From contig JAIDUK010000006.1 of assembly GCA_029060215.1 (NCBI GenBank), positions 1 through 64,000 of the forward strand: a DNA stretch of 64,000 nt, given 5' to 3'. Numbering within the stretch: the stretch's first letter is position 1; each line of letters starts with the position of its first letter. Positions 24,803 to 33,818 of the stretch are shown one piece after another. Below the pieces are notes generated by a model. That model was not told the DNA's origin and searched no databases. It was given only the letters and a program-made list of their open reading frames with translations. Made by a program: the position numbers and the translations under genes. Source of the DNA: Alistipes sp. GTDB taxonomy: Bacteria; Bacteroidota; Bacteroidia; Bacteroidales; Rikenellaceae.

Positions 24803-27343
24803 TTACTTGATTTCGGCGTAGCTGCCCGTTGCGGTCTGCGCCTTGGTGATGTCTTTCACCAGATAGTGGAGATAGATTTCCAGATTGGTGTAGAGACCTT
24901 GCGGGTCGAGCGTCTTTTCGTTGCCGTCGGCCTTGTTGTCGCTGTCCAGACCGAACAGGTCTTCATAGTAGTCCGGAATTCCGTCGCCGTCGCCGTCGGT
25001 CGCAGCCCGGACAATTTCATCGTCGGTAGCCGTCAGCGTCGGATAGCCGCCTTTGTCTTCCGGCGTGTCTATCAGACCGTACCAGCTTCTCTTCAGTCCG
25101 TTGGCGTTGGTCGTATTCGTGTTTTCACCCGAAGTGCCCGTGCCGTTCTTTACGTCGGCCAGTACGCGGGCGTCGGCGTCATCCTGTCGGAGCGAAGCAC
25201 CGCAGAGCTGCGTCATCAGGTTGAATGCTTCGTTGGCCGTGTGGGTCGTTACGCTGCAAACCTTGCCATTGCTCTCTACAGGGTACGCACTACTCGAATA
25301 GATGAATTCTTGCGGAACCGTTGATGCACTGTTGGCATTGACAACCATCGCTTTTTTGTTGTCGGCCGTCAATGCTTCGCCTTTGGATGCGTCGCCGATC
25401 GTCGTGTCGAACTTGTTGTTTCGGTTGTCTCCGATATAGATGTGCGGCTGTCCCTGAACGGGAGTTGCCAGACCGTTGCCATTATAATAAGTATCGGCAT
25501 AGAAGAACCACAGCCGCTGACAAGCCTTGCTTGCGCTTTCTACGCCATTTTTGTAGCTCGGTCCAGTACCTTTGTACGAAGCGGGTCCCCATTTGTAGTA
25601 GTTGCCGATGTAGTTCATCTTGATGCCTACGCCGCCGTATCCGGGGAAGTTGCAGAAGTTGTAGACCACGTTGTTGCGGAAGTCTACCAGACGTTTGTCG
25701 GAGGTGATGCCTTTCTGTTTGGACGCATCGCGGCCCTGTTCTTGATCGCCATACTGCTCGGGCCCGTCGAATCTCGGGTTGCGGGAGTCATGATGCGCAA
25801 GGATATTGTGGTGGAACGAGGCCGGAGCACCTCCCCAGATGCCGCCGTATCCGTGCGAGCCTTTGCCGTGTTTCCCGTTCCGCAGCGATTCGTACATCAT
25901 GCACCACTGCATGGTCATGTTCTTGTTCACGTAGAACGACGCGCACTCGTCCGTGGACCACGACATCGAGCAGTGGTCGATGATGATGTTCTGCATGTCG
26001 CGGGCCCCGATGGCATCGAGCCCGTCGTTGCCGGCCATATCTCCCGGACGGATGCGGATATAACGGATGATGACGTTGTCGGCAGCAATGCTCAGCTCGT
26101 AGTTCTTCAGGCAGATGCCGTCGCCCGGTGCGGTCTGTCCGGCGATGGTCAGGTCGCCGCGCTGGATCTTCAGCGTGGACTTCAGTTCGATGGTTCCCGC
26201 TACGTCGAAGACGATGGTGCGGGCACCGGACTTGCCTACGGCTTCGCGCAGCGAGCCCGGGCCGCTGTCATTGAGATTCGTAACATGGTAGACGGCACCT
26301 CCGCGGCCGCCCGTGGTGAACATGCCTGCGCCCTCGGCACCCGGGAATGCACGCAGGATGCCGTCCATTTCGTGTTCGGGCAGTTCGGCGTCGAATTCGA
26401 CGGTTGCCGACGATTTGGTGCGGAAGCGCACCGGTTCGGCTTCTTCCGAATCGCTCATGTAGGGATCGGCTTCGTCGGCCACGGCCCGGATCACGAACAG
26501 ATAGTCGGTCAGTTCTTTCAGATCGCCGATCGTGACGCTCGTTTCTGCGGTCTCGCTTTCCTTCACGGGCGTGCTTTCGACCGTTGCTTCGTAGAGTTTA
26601 TAGGCGTATTTCTTGGCGCCGGTCACTGCGGCCCAGCTGATTTCGGCCGATGCGGCCGTGCGGTTTTTGACCACGGCTGCCGGAGTTCTCAGCTGTTCGT
26701 GCGCCCGGGTCTTGAAGCTCACGTAGGCCGACCACGGCGAATCGGTCTTGCCCGTTTCCTTGGAGACGGTCATCGCCCGGAATCGGTATTCGGTGCCTTC
26801 GGTCAGTTCGTCGAACGTCACGCTCAGCGCCGTTTCCGACCCTTCGGCGACGATCTCGCCGCTCCTGTCGGTCAGCTGGTATTTGTAGCTTCCGGCTCCT
26901 TCGACGGCTTCCCATGCCAGCGTCGCCGAGGTGTCGGTCAGCGTCTTTTCGTCTACGACGGGTTTCGGGGCCGGGAGCATGTTGCTCGATGCGGTCACGT
27001 ATTCCGACCACTCCGAATCCTTGTATTCCGAGTTGGGCCGTGCTTTTGCCATCACGCGGAATGAGTAGATCGTCTCTTCTTCCATTGTGAACGAGTAGGC
27101 TGCGGCGAAGACGGTGCCGCTTTCGACGCTTTCGCTGGCATCCGTTTTCAGTTCCCAGCCGTATTGATGGGCATTTTCCACGGCGCTCCAGCGCACCGTA
27201 GCCGTGTTGCCCTCCACCGCGACCACAGGGGTCGGGGCGGCAAGCGGGGTGTTCCCGTTCATGGGATCGGTTCCGTCCGAGCCGCACCCTGCCAGCAGGG
27301 CCAGCATGCAGGCTCCGAAGAGCCGTTCGATCGATTTTTTCAT
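24803..27343 (-). CDS. PL1-family pectate lyase with N-terminal FN3 domains (lipoprotein)
   Basis: An 846-residue surface lyase that cuts polygalacturonate by beta-elimination, creating the unsaturated ends removed by GH105. Lipobox LLAGCGS, then three FN3-like domains (about 35-310, with the repeated pattern ATLAWEAVEGAGSYKY). The catalytic beta-helix (about 340-846) has FPGAEGAG, GGRGG, PGSLREAV, DHCSMSWSTDE and HDSRNPRF, the last giving the catalytic Arg region. The C-terminus has DGDGIPDYYEDLFGLD, a Ca-binding-like end common in Bacteroidota PL1 enzymes. MKKS is the preferred start; an ATG 4 codons upstream also exists. Confidence 0.9.
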   Translation of the reverse strand: MKKSIERLFGACMLALLAGCGSDGTDPMNGNTPLAAPTPVVAVEGNTATVRWSAVENAHQYGWELKTDASESVESGTVFAAAYSFTMEEETIYSFRVMAKARPNSEYKDSEWSEYVTASSNMLPAPKPVVDEKTLTDTSATLAWEAVEGAGSYKYQLTDRSGEIVAEGSETALSVTFDELTEGTEYRFRAMTVSKETGKTDSPWSAYVSFKTRAHEQLRTPAAVVKNRTAASAEISWAAVTGAKKYAYKLYEATVESTPVKESETAETSVTIGDLKELTDYLFVIRAVADEADPYMSDSEEAEPVRFRTKSSATVEFDAELPEHEMDGILRAFPGAEGAGMFTTGGRGGAVYHVTNLNDSGPGSLREAVGKSGARTIVFDVAGTIELKSTLKIQRGDLTIAGQTAPGDGICLKNYELSIAADNVIIRYIRIRPGDMAGNDGLDAIGARDMQNIIIDHCSMSWSTDECASFYVNKNMTMQWCMMYESLRNGKHGKGSHGYGGIWGGAPASFHHNILAHHDSRNPRFDGPEQYGDQEQGRDASKQKGITSDKRLVDFRNNVVYNFCNFPGYGGVGIKMNYIGNYYKWGPASYKGTGPSYKNGVESASKACQRLWFFYADTYYNGNGLATPVQGQPHIYIGDNRNNKFDTTIGDASKGEALTADNKKAMVVNANSASTVPQEFIYSSSAYPVESNGKVCSVTTHTANEAFNLMTQLCGASLRQDDADARVLADVKNGTGTSGENTNTTNANGLKRSWYGLIDTPEDKGGYPTLTATDDEIVRAATDGDGDGIPDYYEDLFGLDSDNKADGNEKTLDPQGLYTNLEIYLHYLVKDITKAQTATGSYAEIK

Positions 27344-27399
27344 AGGTTCGTACATAGGTTATTTGTTCGTTTCGGATTTCATCCTTGGTTTCGGGTATA

Positions 27400-27407
27400 C
27401 AAAATTA
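27400..27407 (-). promoter_or_regulatory. -7 box (TAATTTTG) of the pectate lyase gene
   Basis: On the minus strand TAATTTTG lies 56 bases before the MKKS start. A G9 run (C9 on the plus strand, 27415-27423) lies 7 bases upstream, inside the region that should space it from the -33 box. No clear TTG is seen upstream. Confidence 0.45.
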
Positions 27408-27414
27408 TCCATTA

Positions 27415-27423
27415 CCCCCCCCC
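27415..27423 (+). repeat. C9 homopolymer in the pectate lyase promoter region
   Basis: Nine consecutive C on the plus strand, in the -33/-7 spacer zone of the minus-strand promoter. Confidence 0.9.
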
Positions 27424-27651
27424 GCATATTGGATTTTTTGACGCAAAACAGGGACTTTTTTTTAATCGCGAATCCGGTTCCGGCCCTTGTTGTTATATTA
27501 TATATAGGTGTATTCCTATCTCCGAATGGGCCGGGCGCTCCGTTTTTCGGGTCCGGCTGCGGTGCGTCGCTTCGGAGTTGACGCTCCGGGCAGGCTCCGT
27601 TCCGGCCGCAGATTTGCTGTTGCGCATTATGAAATTGCGAATTCATTTCGT
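27424..27651. other. Divergent intergenic region between pectate lyase and sufB, nothing further seen
   Basis: About 230 bases. Apart from a TA-rich patch near 27497-27510 I see no gene, RNA fold or terminator. It separates the pectin locus from the suf operon. Confidence 0.5.
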
Positions 27652-27659
27652 ACCTTTGC
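27652..27659 (+). promoter_or_regulatory. -7 box (TACCTTTG) of the suf operon
   Basis: TACCTTTG lies 16 bases before the sufB ATG, matching TAnnTTTG. No obvious IscR-like palindrome was recognised nearby. Confidence 0.6.
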
Positions 27660-27675
27660 GTGTTATTTCGTAGCT

Positions 27676-29121
27676 ATGGCTGAAAACGAAAAAGAGTTGT
27701 TGGAGCATATCGGCGGGCAGGAGTACAAGTACGGCTTCACCACGCAGATCGACACCGAGCTGATCCGCAAGGGGCTCGACGAGGAGGTCGTGCGTCTGAT
27801 TTCCGCCAAGAAGGGCGAGCCCGGGTGGATGACCGAGCGGCGCGTGGCGGCTTTCCGTCATTGGCTCACGCTCGACCCGCCCGTGTGGGCCCATTTGTCG
27901 ATTCCCGATATCGATTTCCAGAATATCATCTACTATGCGGCTCCCAAGCCCAAGAAGCGCTTGGAGTCGATGGACGAGGTCGACCCCGAGTTGAAGCGGA
28001 CGTTCGACAAGTTGGGCATTCCGCTCGAGGAGCAGATGGCGTTGGCCGGCGTGGCGGTCGATGCCGTCATGGATTCCGTCTCGGTCAAGACCACTTTCAA
28101 GGAGACCCTCGCCGGGATGGGCATCATCTTCTGTTCGATTTCCGAGGCACTGCGCGATTATCCCGAGTTGGTGCGCAAGTATCTCGGCAGCGTCGTGCCC
28201 CATACCGATAATTTCTACGCCGCATTGAATGCCGCCGTCTTCTCCGACGGGTCGTTCTGCTACATCCCCAAAGGGGTGCGGTGTCCCATGGAGCTCTCTA
28301 CCTATTTCCGCATCAACGCCGCGGGTACGGGGCAGTTCGAGCGTACGCTCATCGTCGCCGACGAGGGTTCCTACGTCAGTTATCTGGAGGGTTGCACCGC
28401 TCCGCAGCGCGACGAGAACCAGTTGCACGCCGCCGTGGTCGAAATCGTTGTCGAGAAGAACGCCGAAGTCAAGTATTCCACCGTCCAGAATTGGTATCCC
28501 GGCGACCGCGAGGGTCGGGGCGGCATCTACAATTTCGTCACCAAGCGCGGTATCTGCTGCGAGAACGCGCGCCTGTCGTGGACGCAGGTCGAGACCGGTT
28601 CGGCCATTACATGGAAGTATCCGAGCTGCATTCTTGCGGGCGATAACTCCGTCGGCGAGTTCTACTCCGTGGCCATGACCAACAACCGCCAGCAGGCCGA
28701 TACTGGCACTAAGATGATCCATATCGGGCGCAACACCCGCAGCCGCATCGTCTCCAAGGGTATTTCGGCCGGGCGCAGCGAGAATTCCTACCGCGGGCTG
28801 GTCCGCGTGGGCAAGGGGGCCGAGGGGGCGCGCAATTATTCGCAGTGCGATTCGCTTTTGATAGGCGACAAGTGCGGGGCCCATACGTTCCCCGAGATCG
28901 ATTGCCGCAACCGGTCGGCGGTTGTGGAGCACGAGGCCACCACGTCGAAGATCTCCGACGACCAGCTCTTCTACTGCAACCAGCGCGGTCTCTCAACCGA
29001 GGATGCCGTCGGCCTGATCGTCAACGGCTATGCCCGCGAGGTGTTGGCCAAGCTGCCTATGGAGTTCGCCGTCGAGGCGCAGAAATTGTTGTCCCTCAGT
29101 CTGGAGGGCAGTGTCGGATAG
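27676..29121 (+). CDS. sufB: Fe-S cluster assembly scaffold SufB
   Basis: A 481-residue cytosolic scaffold subunit, the usual SufB length. Typical features are the N-terminal [22 protein letters not shown]-type [29 protein letters not shown], the core [20 protein letters not shown], and the C-terminal [22 protein letters not shown]. With SufC and SufD it forms the SufBC2D complex that builds Fe-S clusters from sulfur delivered by SufS. The ATG at 27676 was chosen because it starts MAENEKELL right after the promoter. It is the first gene of sufBCDS. Confidence 0.97.
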   Translation: MAENEKELLEHIGGQEYKYGFTTQIDTELIRKGLDEEVVRLISAKKGEPGWMTERRVAAFRHWLTLDPPVWAHLSIPDIDFQNIIYYAAPKPKKRLESMDEVDPELKRTFDKLGIPLEEQMALAGVAVDAVMDSVSVKTTFKETLAGMGIIFCSISEALRDYPELVRKYLGSVVPHTDNFYAALNAAVFSDGSFCYIPKGVRCPMELSTYFRINAAGTGQFERTLIVADEGSYVSYLEGCTAPQRDENQLHAAVVEIVVEKNAEVKYSTVQNWYPGDREGRGGIYNFVTKRGICCENARLSWTQVETGSAITWKYPSCILAGDNSVGEFYSVAMTNNRQQADTGTKMIHIGRNTRSRIVSKGISAGRSENSYRGLVRVGKGAEGARNYSQCDSLLIGDKCGAHTFPEIDCRNRSAVVEHEATTSKISDDQLFYCNQRGLSTEDAVGLIVNGYAREVLAKLPMEFAVEAQKLLSLSLEGSVG

Positions 29122-29138
29122 AAAAAAGCAAGTAAGAT

Positions 29139-29891
29139 ATGTTGAGCGTTAAAAATCTGCATGCGTCGGTCGACGGCAAGGAGATTCTGCGGGGCATCGA
29201 CCTCGAGGTCCGGCCCGGCGAGGTGCATGCCATCATGGGCCCCAACGGTTCGGGCAAGTCGACGTTGGCTTCGGTGCTGGCCGGCAACGAGAAGTTCACC
29301 GTCACCGAGGGTTCGGCTTCGTTCATGGGGCACGACCTGCTGGCCATGTCCATCGAGGACCGTGCACGGTTGGGATTATTTCTCGGCTTCCAGTATCCGG
29401 TCGAGATTCCCGGTGTCACGATGGCCAATTTCATGAAGCTCGCCGTCAACGAGCAGCGCAAGTTCCGCGGCGAAGAACCGCTGTCGGCCGCCGAGTTCCT
29501 CAAGCTCATGCGCGAGAAGAGCGCCGTGGTGGAGCTGGACGCCAAACTGACGTCGCGCGCCGTCAACGAGGGTTTCTCGGGCGGCGAGAAGAAGAAGAAC
29601 GAGATTTTCCAGATGGCCATGCTCGACCCCAAGCTCGCCATCCTCGACGAGACCGATTCGGGTCTGGACATCGACGCCCTGCGCATCGTCGCCACGGGCG
29701 TGACGAAGTTGCATACGCCGCAGAACGCTACGGTCGTCATCACCCATTACCAGCGTTTGTTGGATTACATCGTGCCCGACGTGGTGCATGTCCTCTACCG
29801 GGGGCGGATCATCCATTCGGGCGACAAGTCGTTGGCGCTCAAGCTCGAAAAAGAGGGTTACGATTGGCTCATAAACGATTACAAGGAGTAA
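29139..29891 (+). CDS. sufC: Fe-S cluster assembly ATPase SufC
   Basis: A 250-residue ABC-type ATPase that drives SufBD conformational change. Walker A is GPNGSGKST (about residues 34-42), the signature region is FSGGEKKKNE and Walker B is LAILDETDSGLDID. It starts 17 bases after sufB, and its stop overlaps the sufD start (TAATG). It has no membrane partner, as expected for SufC. Confidence 0.97.
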   Translation: MLSVKNLHASVDGKEILRGIDLEVRPGEVHAIMGPNGSGKSTLASVLAGNEKFTVTEGSASFMGHDLLAMSIEDRARLGLFLGFQYPVEIPGVTMANFMKLAVNEQRKFRGEEPLSAAEFLKLMREKSAVVELDAKLTSRAVNEGFSGGEKKKNEIFQMAMLDPKLAILDETDSGLDIDALRIVATGVTKLHTPQNATVVITHYQRLLDYIVPDVVHVLYRGRIIHSGDKSLALKLEKEGYDWLINDYKE

Positions 29892-30712
29892 TGGCCGCCC
29901 TTACCGATATTCTCCGCGGGTTCGCGGCCGTCGAGGGCGCTTCGCTCGAAATCGGCGCGGCCGCCGCTCAGCCGTTCGTCGCTTTCGATCCGCAGAAACT
30001 GCGGGTCGGGGTCGCGGCCGGGGCTTCGGCGCGGTTGGTCGTCGTGCATGAAAAGCCGGTTGCGTCGTCGCTCTCGTTCTTGCTCGAGCGCGGGGCCCGG
30101 TTGGAGTTCACCCAGATCTTTTTGGGCGAGGCTTTCGCCGAGGTCCATGCCGTGCAGGCGGCCGACAGTTCGTGTTGCGCCACGCTCGTCCAGTTGGCCG
30201 GGGCCAACGTCTCTTGCCGGTTCGATCTTGACGGAGCGCATGCCCGAAACCGTTTGGGCGGGCTCTTTCTCGCCGCCGACAGCGAGCATTGCGTCATGGA
30301 TTTGCGTACGGGGCACAACGTGGCCGATTGCGCCAGCGATTCGTTGGTCAAGGGAATTGCGGGCGGCAATGCCGTCGGCGAGTTCCGCGGGTTGGTCTAT
30401 GTGGCGCCCGATGCCCAGCGGACCGATGCCCGGCAGCAGAGCCGCAACATCTTGTTGAGCGACGCGGCGCGCATCGTCGCCAAACCGCAGCTGGAGATTT
30501 ACGCCGATGATGTCAAGTGTTCGCACGGCGCTACGGTGGGGCAGATGGATGCCGATGCGATTCTCTACATGCGGCAGCGCGGATTGAGCCTTGCGCAGGC
30601 CCGGCGGTTGCAGATCGAGGGTTTCGCGGGCGACGTCGTGCGCCGTTGCGGGATCGAGGATTTGGGCGAGACGCTCATGGAGTGCGTCGCCCGTAAAATG
30701 GAAAGGATGTAG
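29891..30712 (+). CDS. sufD: Fe-S cluster assembly protein SufD
   Basis: A 273-residue SufB paralogue, short compared with proteobacterial SufD (over 400) because the N-terminal region is reduced. The conserved C-terminal beta-helix part has GLVYVAPDAQRTDARQQSRNILLSD, EIYADDVKCSHGATVGQ and the final MRQRGLSLAQARRL. The start is ATG at 29891, overlapping the sufC stop and preceded by AAGGAG. An in-frame upstream ATG would overlap sufC more. Confidence 0.92.
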   Translation: MAALTDILRGFAAVEGASLEIGAAAAQPFVAFDPQKLRVGVAAGASARLVVVHEKPVASSLSFLLERGARLEFTQIFLGEAFAEVHAVQAADSSCCATLVQLAGANVSCRFDLDGAHARNRLGGLFLAADSEHCVMDLRTGHNVADCASDSLVKGIAGGNAVGEFRGLVYVAPDAQRTDARQQSRNILLSDAARIVAKPQLEIYADDVKCSHGATVGQMDADAILYMRQRGLSLAQARRLQIEGFAGDVVRRCGIEDLGETLMECVARKMERM

Positions 30713-30714
30713 CC

Positions 30715-31932
30715 ATGTTCGATGTCGACGCCATACGTCGGGAGTTCCCGCTCCTCGGCCGCGAGGTCTACGGCAAGCCGCTCGTCTATCTGGACAGCGG
30801 CGCCACGGCTCAGAAGCCTTTGCAGGTGATCGAGACCCTCGACCGGCTGCACCGCGAGCAGAACGCCAACATCCACCGCGGCGTGCATTTGCTGGCCGAG
30901 GAGATGACCGAGCGCTACGAGGAGGCCCGGGCCCGGATCGCCGCATGGATCGGTGCCGCCGAAAAGGAGGAGATCGTCTTCACCGCCGGGGCTACGGCAT
31001 CGCTCAATACGGTGGCTCATGCGTGGGGCGAGAAGTTCGTCGGTCCGGGCGACAACATCGTCGTCAGCGAGTTGGAGCACCATTCCAACATCGTCCCGTG
31101 GCAGCTGCTCGCCGAGCGCAAGGGGGCCGAAATCCGCGTCCTGCCTTTCGACGACGAGGGGGCGCTGCGCATCGACCTGCTGCCTTCGTTGATCGACGAC
31201 AGGACCCGCGCCGTCGCCGTCACGCAGGCTTCCAATACGTTGGGTACGCGGCCCGATTTGCGGCCCGTGGTCGAGGCGGCCCATGCCGCCGGGGCCGTCG
31301 TCGTGGTCGACGGGTGTCAGGGTGCGGTGCATGGCGGCATCGACGTGCAGGCGCTCGGCTGCGATTTCTACGCTTTTTCCGGCCACAAGCTCTACGGTCC
31401 TACCGGCATCGGGGTGCTCTACGGCAAGCGCTCTCTCTTGGAAGCGATGCCCCCGTTCATGGGGGGCGGCGACATGGTCGACCGGGTGACTTTCGCCCGC
31501 ACGACGTTCGCTCCCGTGCCGCTCAAGTTCGAGGCCGGGACAGCCAATTTCATCGGCGCCATCGGGTTGGGCGAGGCCGTCCGGTTCATGCAGCGGTTCG
31601 ACCCGGCCGAGATCGATGCCCACGAGACTGCTTTGTTGCATCGCGCCGAGGTTCGTCTGCGCGAAGTCGACGGGCTCCGGATCTACGGCAGTGTTCCCGG
31701 CAAGTGCGCCATCCTTTCGTTCAACGTCGAGGGGGTGCATCCCTACGATATGGGGATGATCCTCGACAAGCTCGGCATCGCCGTCCGCACCGGACAGCAT
31801 TGCGCCGAACCGGTGATGGACCATTTCGGCGTCACAGGCATGTGCCGCGCGTCGCTGGCCCTCTACAATACGCTCTCCGAGGTCGACGCGTTGGCCGACG
31901 GCGTGCAGCGGGCGGTGCGGATGCTGCGCTGA
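30715..31932 (+). CDS. sufS: Cysteine desulfurase SufS
   Basis: A 405-residue PLP enzyme that takes sulfur from cysteine for SufBCD. The PLP Lys225 lies in FSGHKLYGPTG and the persulfide Cys363 in RTGQHCAEP, the group II (SufS) pattern. DSGATAQKP and NIHRGVHLLAEEMTERYE are typical. It starts 2 bases after sufD. No sufE or sufU follows, so the sulfur-transfer partner must lie elsewhere. Confidence 0.97.
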   Translation: MFDVDAIRREFPLLGREVYGKPLVYLDSGATAQKPLQVIETLDRLHREQNANIHRGVHLLAEEMTERYEEARARIAAWIGAAEKEEIVFTAGATASLNTVAHAWGEKFVGPGDNIVVSELEHHSNIVPWQLLAERKGAEIRVLPFDDEGALRIDLLPSLIDDRTRAVAVTQASNTLGTRPDLRPVVEAAHAAGAVVVVDGCQGAVHGGIDVQALGCDFYAFSGHKLYGPTGIGVLYGKRSLLEAMPPFMGGGDMVDRVTFARTTFAPVPLKFEAGTANFIGAIGLGEAVRFMQRFDPAEIDAHETALLHRAEVRLREVDGLRIYGSVPGKCAILSFNVEGVHPYDMGMILDKLGIAVRTGQHCAEPVMDHFGVTGMCRASLALYNTLSEVDALADGVQRAVRMLR

Positions 31933-31968
31933 CCCCGCATACCTTACATCATATAAAGGAAGAATCCC

Positions 31969-32661
31969 ATGTTCATCGTTCTCGAAGGTTTGGATGGCGC
32001 CGGCAAGTCGACGCAGATCGCTCTGCTGCGCGATTTCTTCGCCCGGCAGGGCATCGAAAGCGCCTACATCCATTTTCCGCGTTTCGACGCTCCCGTCTAC
32101 GGCGAGCTCATCGCCCGGTTTCTGCGGGGCGAGTTGGGCGGCGTCGGGCAGGTCGATCCCTATCTGGTCGCGCTGCTCTTCGCCGGCGACCGGGCCGAGG
32201 CCGCGCCGCAGATCCGGGAGTGGATCGCTCAGGGCAAGGCCGTGATCTTCGACCGTTACGTCTATTCGAACGTGGGGTACCAGTGCGCCAAGTTGCCCGC
32301 GGGCGAGGAGCGGCGGCGGTTGGCCCGGTGGATTCTCGACCTCGAGTTCCGGCATAACGCTCTCCCGAAGCCCGATTTGTCGCTCTTTCTCGACGTCCCG
32401 TTCTCCTTTACCGAGCGTAAGCTCTCCGCAGCGCGCGAGGGCGACGACCGCAGTTATTTGCAGGGCGCCGACGATATCCACGAGGCGTCGCTCGCCTTGC
32501 AGCGCAGCGTCCGCGACGTTTATCTCGACGTCGCCGTTTCCGATCCGGCCTTGCAGGTCGTCGATTGCAGCGATGCCTGCGGCGGCATGGCGGCTCCCGA
32601 GGTCGTTTTCGCCCGCATATGCGATTTGTTGAACCCTTTGTTTGCGAGCGATGCGAAGTAA
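31969..32661 (+). CDS. tmk: dTMP kinase
   Basis: A 230-residue kinase that phosphorylates dTMP to dTDP. P-loop GLDGAGKST (7-15), HFPRFDAP, FDRYVYSNVGYQCAKLP (DR[YH] motif) and FLDVPFSFTERKLSAAREGDDRSY in the lid region. It follows sufS by 36 bases and overlaps the DoxX-like gene by 11 bases. It is a conserved housekeeping gene riding in this transcript. Confidence 0.93.
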   Translation: MFIVLEGLDGAGKSTQIALLRDFFARQGIESAYIHFPRFDAPVYGELIARFLRGELGGVGQVDPYLVALLFAGDRAEAAPQIREWIAQGKAVIFDRYVYSNVGYQCAKLPAGEERRRLARWILDLEFRHNALPKPDLSLFLDVPFSFTERKLSAAREGDDRSYLQGADDIHEASLALQRSVRDVYLDVAVSDPALQVVDCSDACGGMAAPEVVFARICDLLNPLFASDAK

Positions 32662-33757
32662 CCGGATTTTCAAGTTCATAGCCCGTCTGTGCCGGTTGGT
32701 GCTGGCCTGCACCTTCGTCTTCTCGGGTTTCACCAAGGTGATCGACCCGTGGGGCACTTCGCTCAAGGTCAACGAGTACCTCTCGATTTACGGGTTGGAC
32801 TACTTGCAAGGTGCCAGCATGGCCTTTTCGATCTGGTTGTGCGGCGCCGAACTGATGATGGGGTGCATGTTGCTTTTCAAGGTGCGTATCCGGTTGATTT
32901 CGATCTTCGCTTTGTTGTCGATGACTTTCTTCACCGTGCTCACCTTGCTCAGTGCGACGTTTCTTCCCGTCGAGGATTGCGGGTGCTTCGGCGAGGCCGT
33001 CAAGCTCACCCCGTGGCAGACTTTCTTCAAGAATCTGGCCTTGCTGCCCTTGGCCGTCGTCGTGTGGTGGCGTTATCGTCCCGACAAGATTTTTGCTTTC
33101 AATGCGGTGGAGATCGCGCTGACTTGTTCGTTCTTCATCATGTCGATGTATCTGGGCTATTATTGTTACCGCCATCTGCCGCTCATCGATTTCTTGCCCT
33201 ACAAGGTCGGGGTCAACATCCGCGAGGCGATGCAGGAGTTCGAGACCGAGACCGATGCGGCGGAGACGGTGCTCGTCTACCGCAACCGTCGTACGGGCAA
33301 GTTGCAGGAGTTTTCGCTCGACGACACCCGCTGGCAGGACGGCGACGAGTGGGAGTGGGTCGATACCCGCATTTCGGGCGACGTGCCTGCCGTGCGGTCG
33401 ATGATCGGCGAGTTCGCGCTGCACGATGCCGAGGGCGACGCCACCGAGCAGGTGCTTTCTACGCCCGGACGGCTCTACATGTTGTGCGTCACGCGGTTCG
33501 ACCGTCTTTCCCGGCGTTGCGCCCGGCGCATGGAGTTGTTGGCCGCCGCAGCTGCCGAGCAGGGGGCCGAGGTCGTCTGCCTGACGCCCGATCCGCTTCA
33601 CGACCGGATGTGGCACATGTTCGGCGGGCAGCGGGTGCGGTGTTACAACATCGACGCTTCGACCATGAAGACCATGCTGCGGGCTCGCAACGGGTTGGTG
33701 GTGCTCGACGACGGCACCATCTCGGCTAAGATGAATTGTCGGGATATTCGTCCGTAG
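32651..33757 (+). CDS. DoxX-like membrane protein with extracytoplasmic thioredoxin-like tail
   Basis: A 368-residue protein. The N-terminal 150 residues form four membrane helices of DoxX/MauE type (CTFVFSGFTKVIDPWGT; DCGCFG at the end of helix 3 with a Cys pair). The C-terminal half (about 165-368) is soluble and ends with a thioredoxin-like region (LYMLCVTRFDRLSRRCARRMELL ... GLVVLDDGTI). The ATG at 32651 is used rather than a TTG 9 bases earlier, and it overlaps tmk. A link to disulfide or quinone chemistry is plausible from the fold but unproven. Confidence 0.75.
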   Translation: MRSNRIFKFIARLCRLVLACTFVFSGFTKVIDPWGTSLKVNEYLSIYGLDYLQGASMAFSIWLCGAELMMGCMLLFKVRIRLISIFALLSMTFFTVLTLLSATFLPVEDCGCFGEAVKLTPWQTFFKNLALLPLAVVVWWRYRPDKIFAFNAVEIALTCSFFIMSMYLGYYCYRHLPLIDFLPYKVGVNIREAMQEFETETDAAETVLVYRNRRTGKLQEFSLDDTRWQDGDEWEWVDTRISGDVPAVRSMIGEFALHDAEGDATEQVLSTPGRLYMLCVTRFDRLSRRCARRMELLAAAAAEQGAEVVCLTPDPLHDRMWHMFGGQRVRCYNIDASTMKTMLRARNGLVVLDDGTISAKMNCRDIRP

Positions 33758-33781
33758 GGGCGCCCGGCGGGATGTGGTATG

Positions 33782-33815
33782 AAAGTTGACTTCGGTGCAG
33801 AAAGTCAACTTTTTT
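33782..33815 (+). terminator. Perfect inverted repeat with T-run just before the RND adaptor start
   Basis: AAAGTTGACTT (33782-33792) pairs perfectly with AAGTCAACTTT (33802-33812) around a 9-base loop and is followed by more T. The T-run ends 3 bases before the ATG at 33819. It reads as an intrinsic terminator after the DoxX-like gene, but its position also suits an operator or attenuator of the efflux operon. Confidence 0.75.
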
Positions 33816-33818
33816 CGT

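Noticed and set aside
30565-32772. Long minus-strand frame opposite sufS and tmk, and similar shadows opposite the hybrid regulator, RND pump and TonB receptor
   Set aside because: Same codon-phase artefact; the plus-strand frames contain all known motifs and normal operon spacing.
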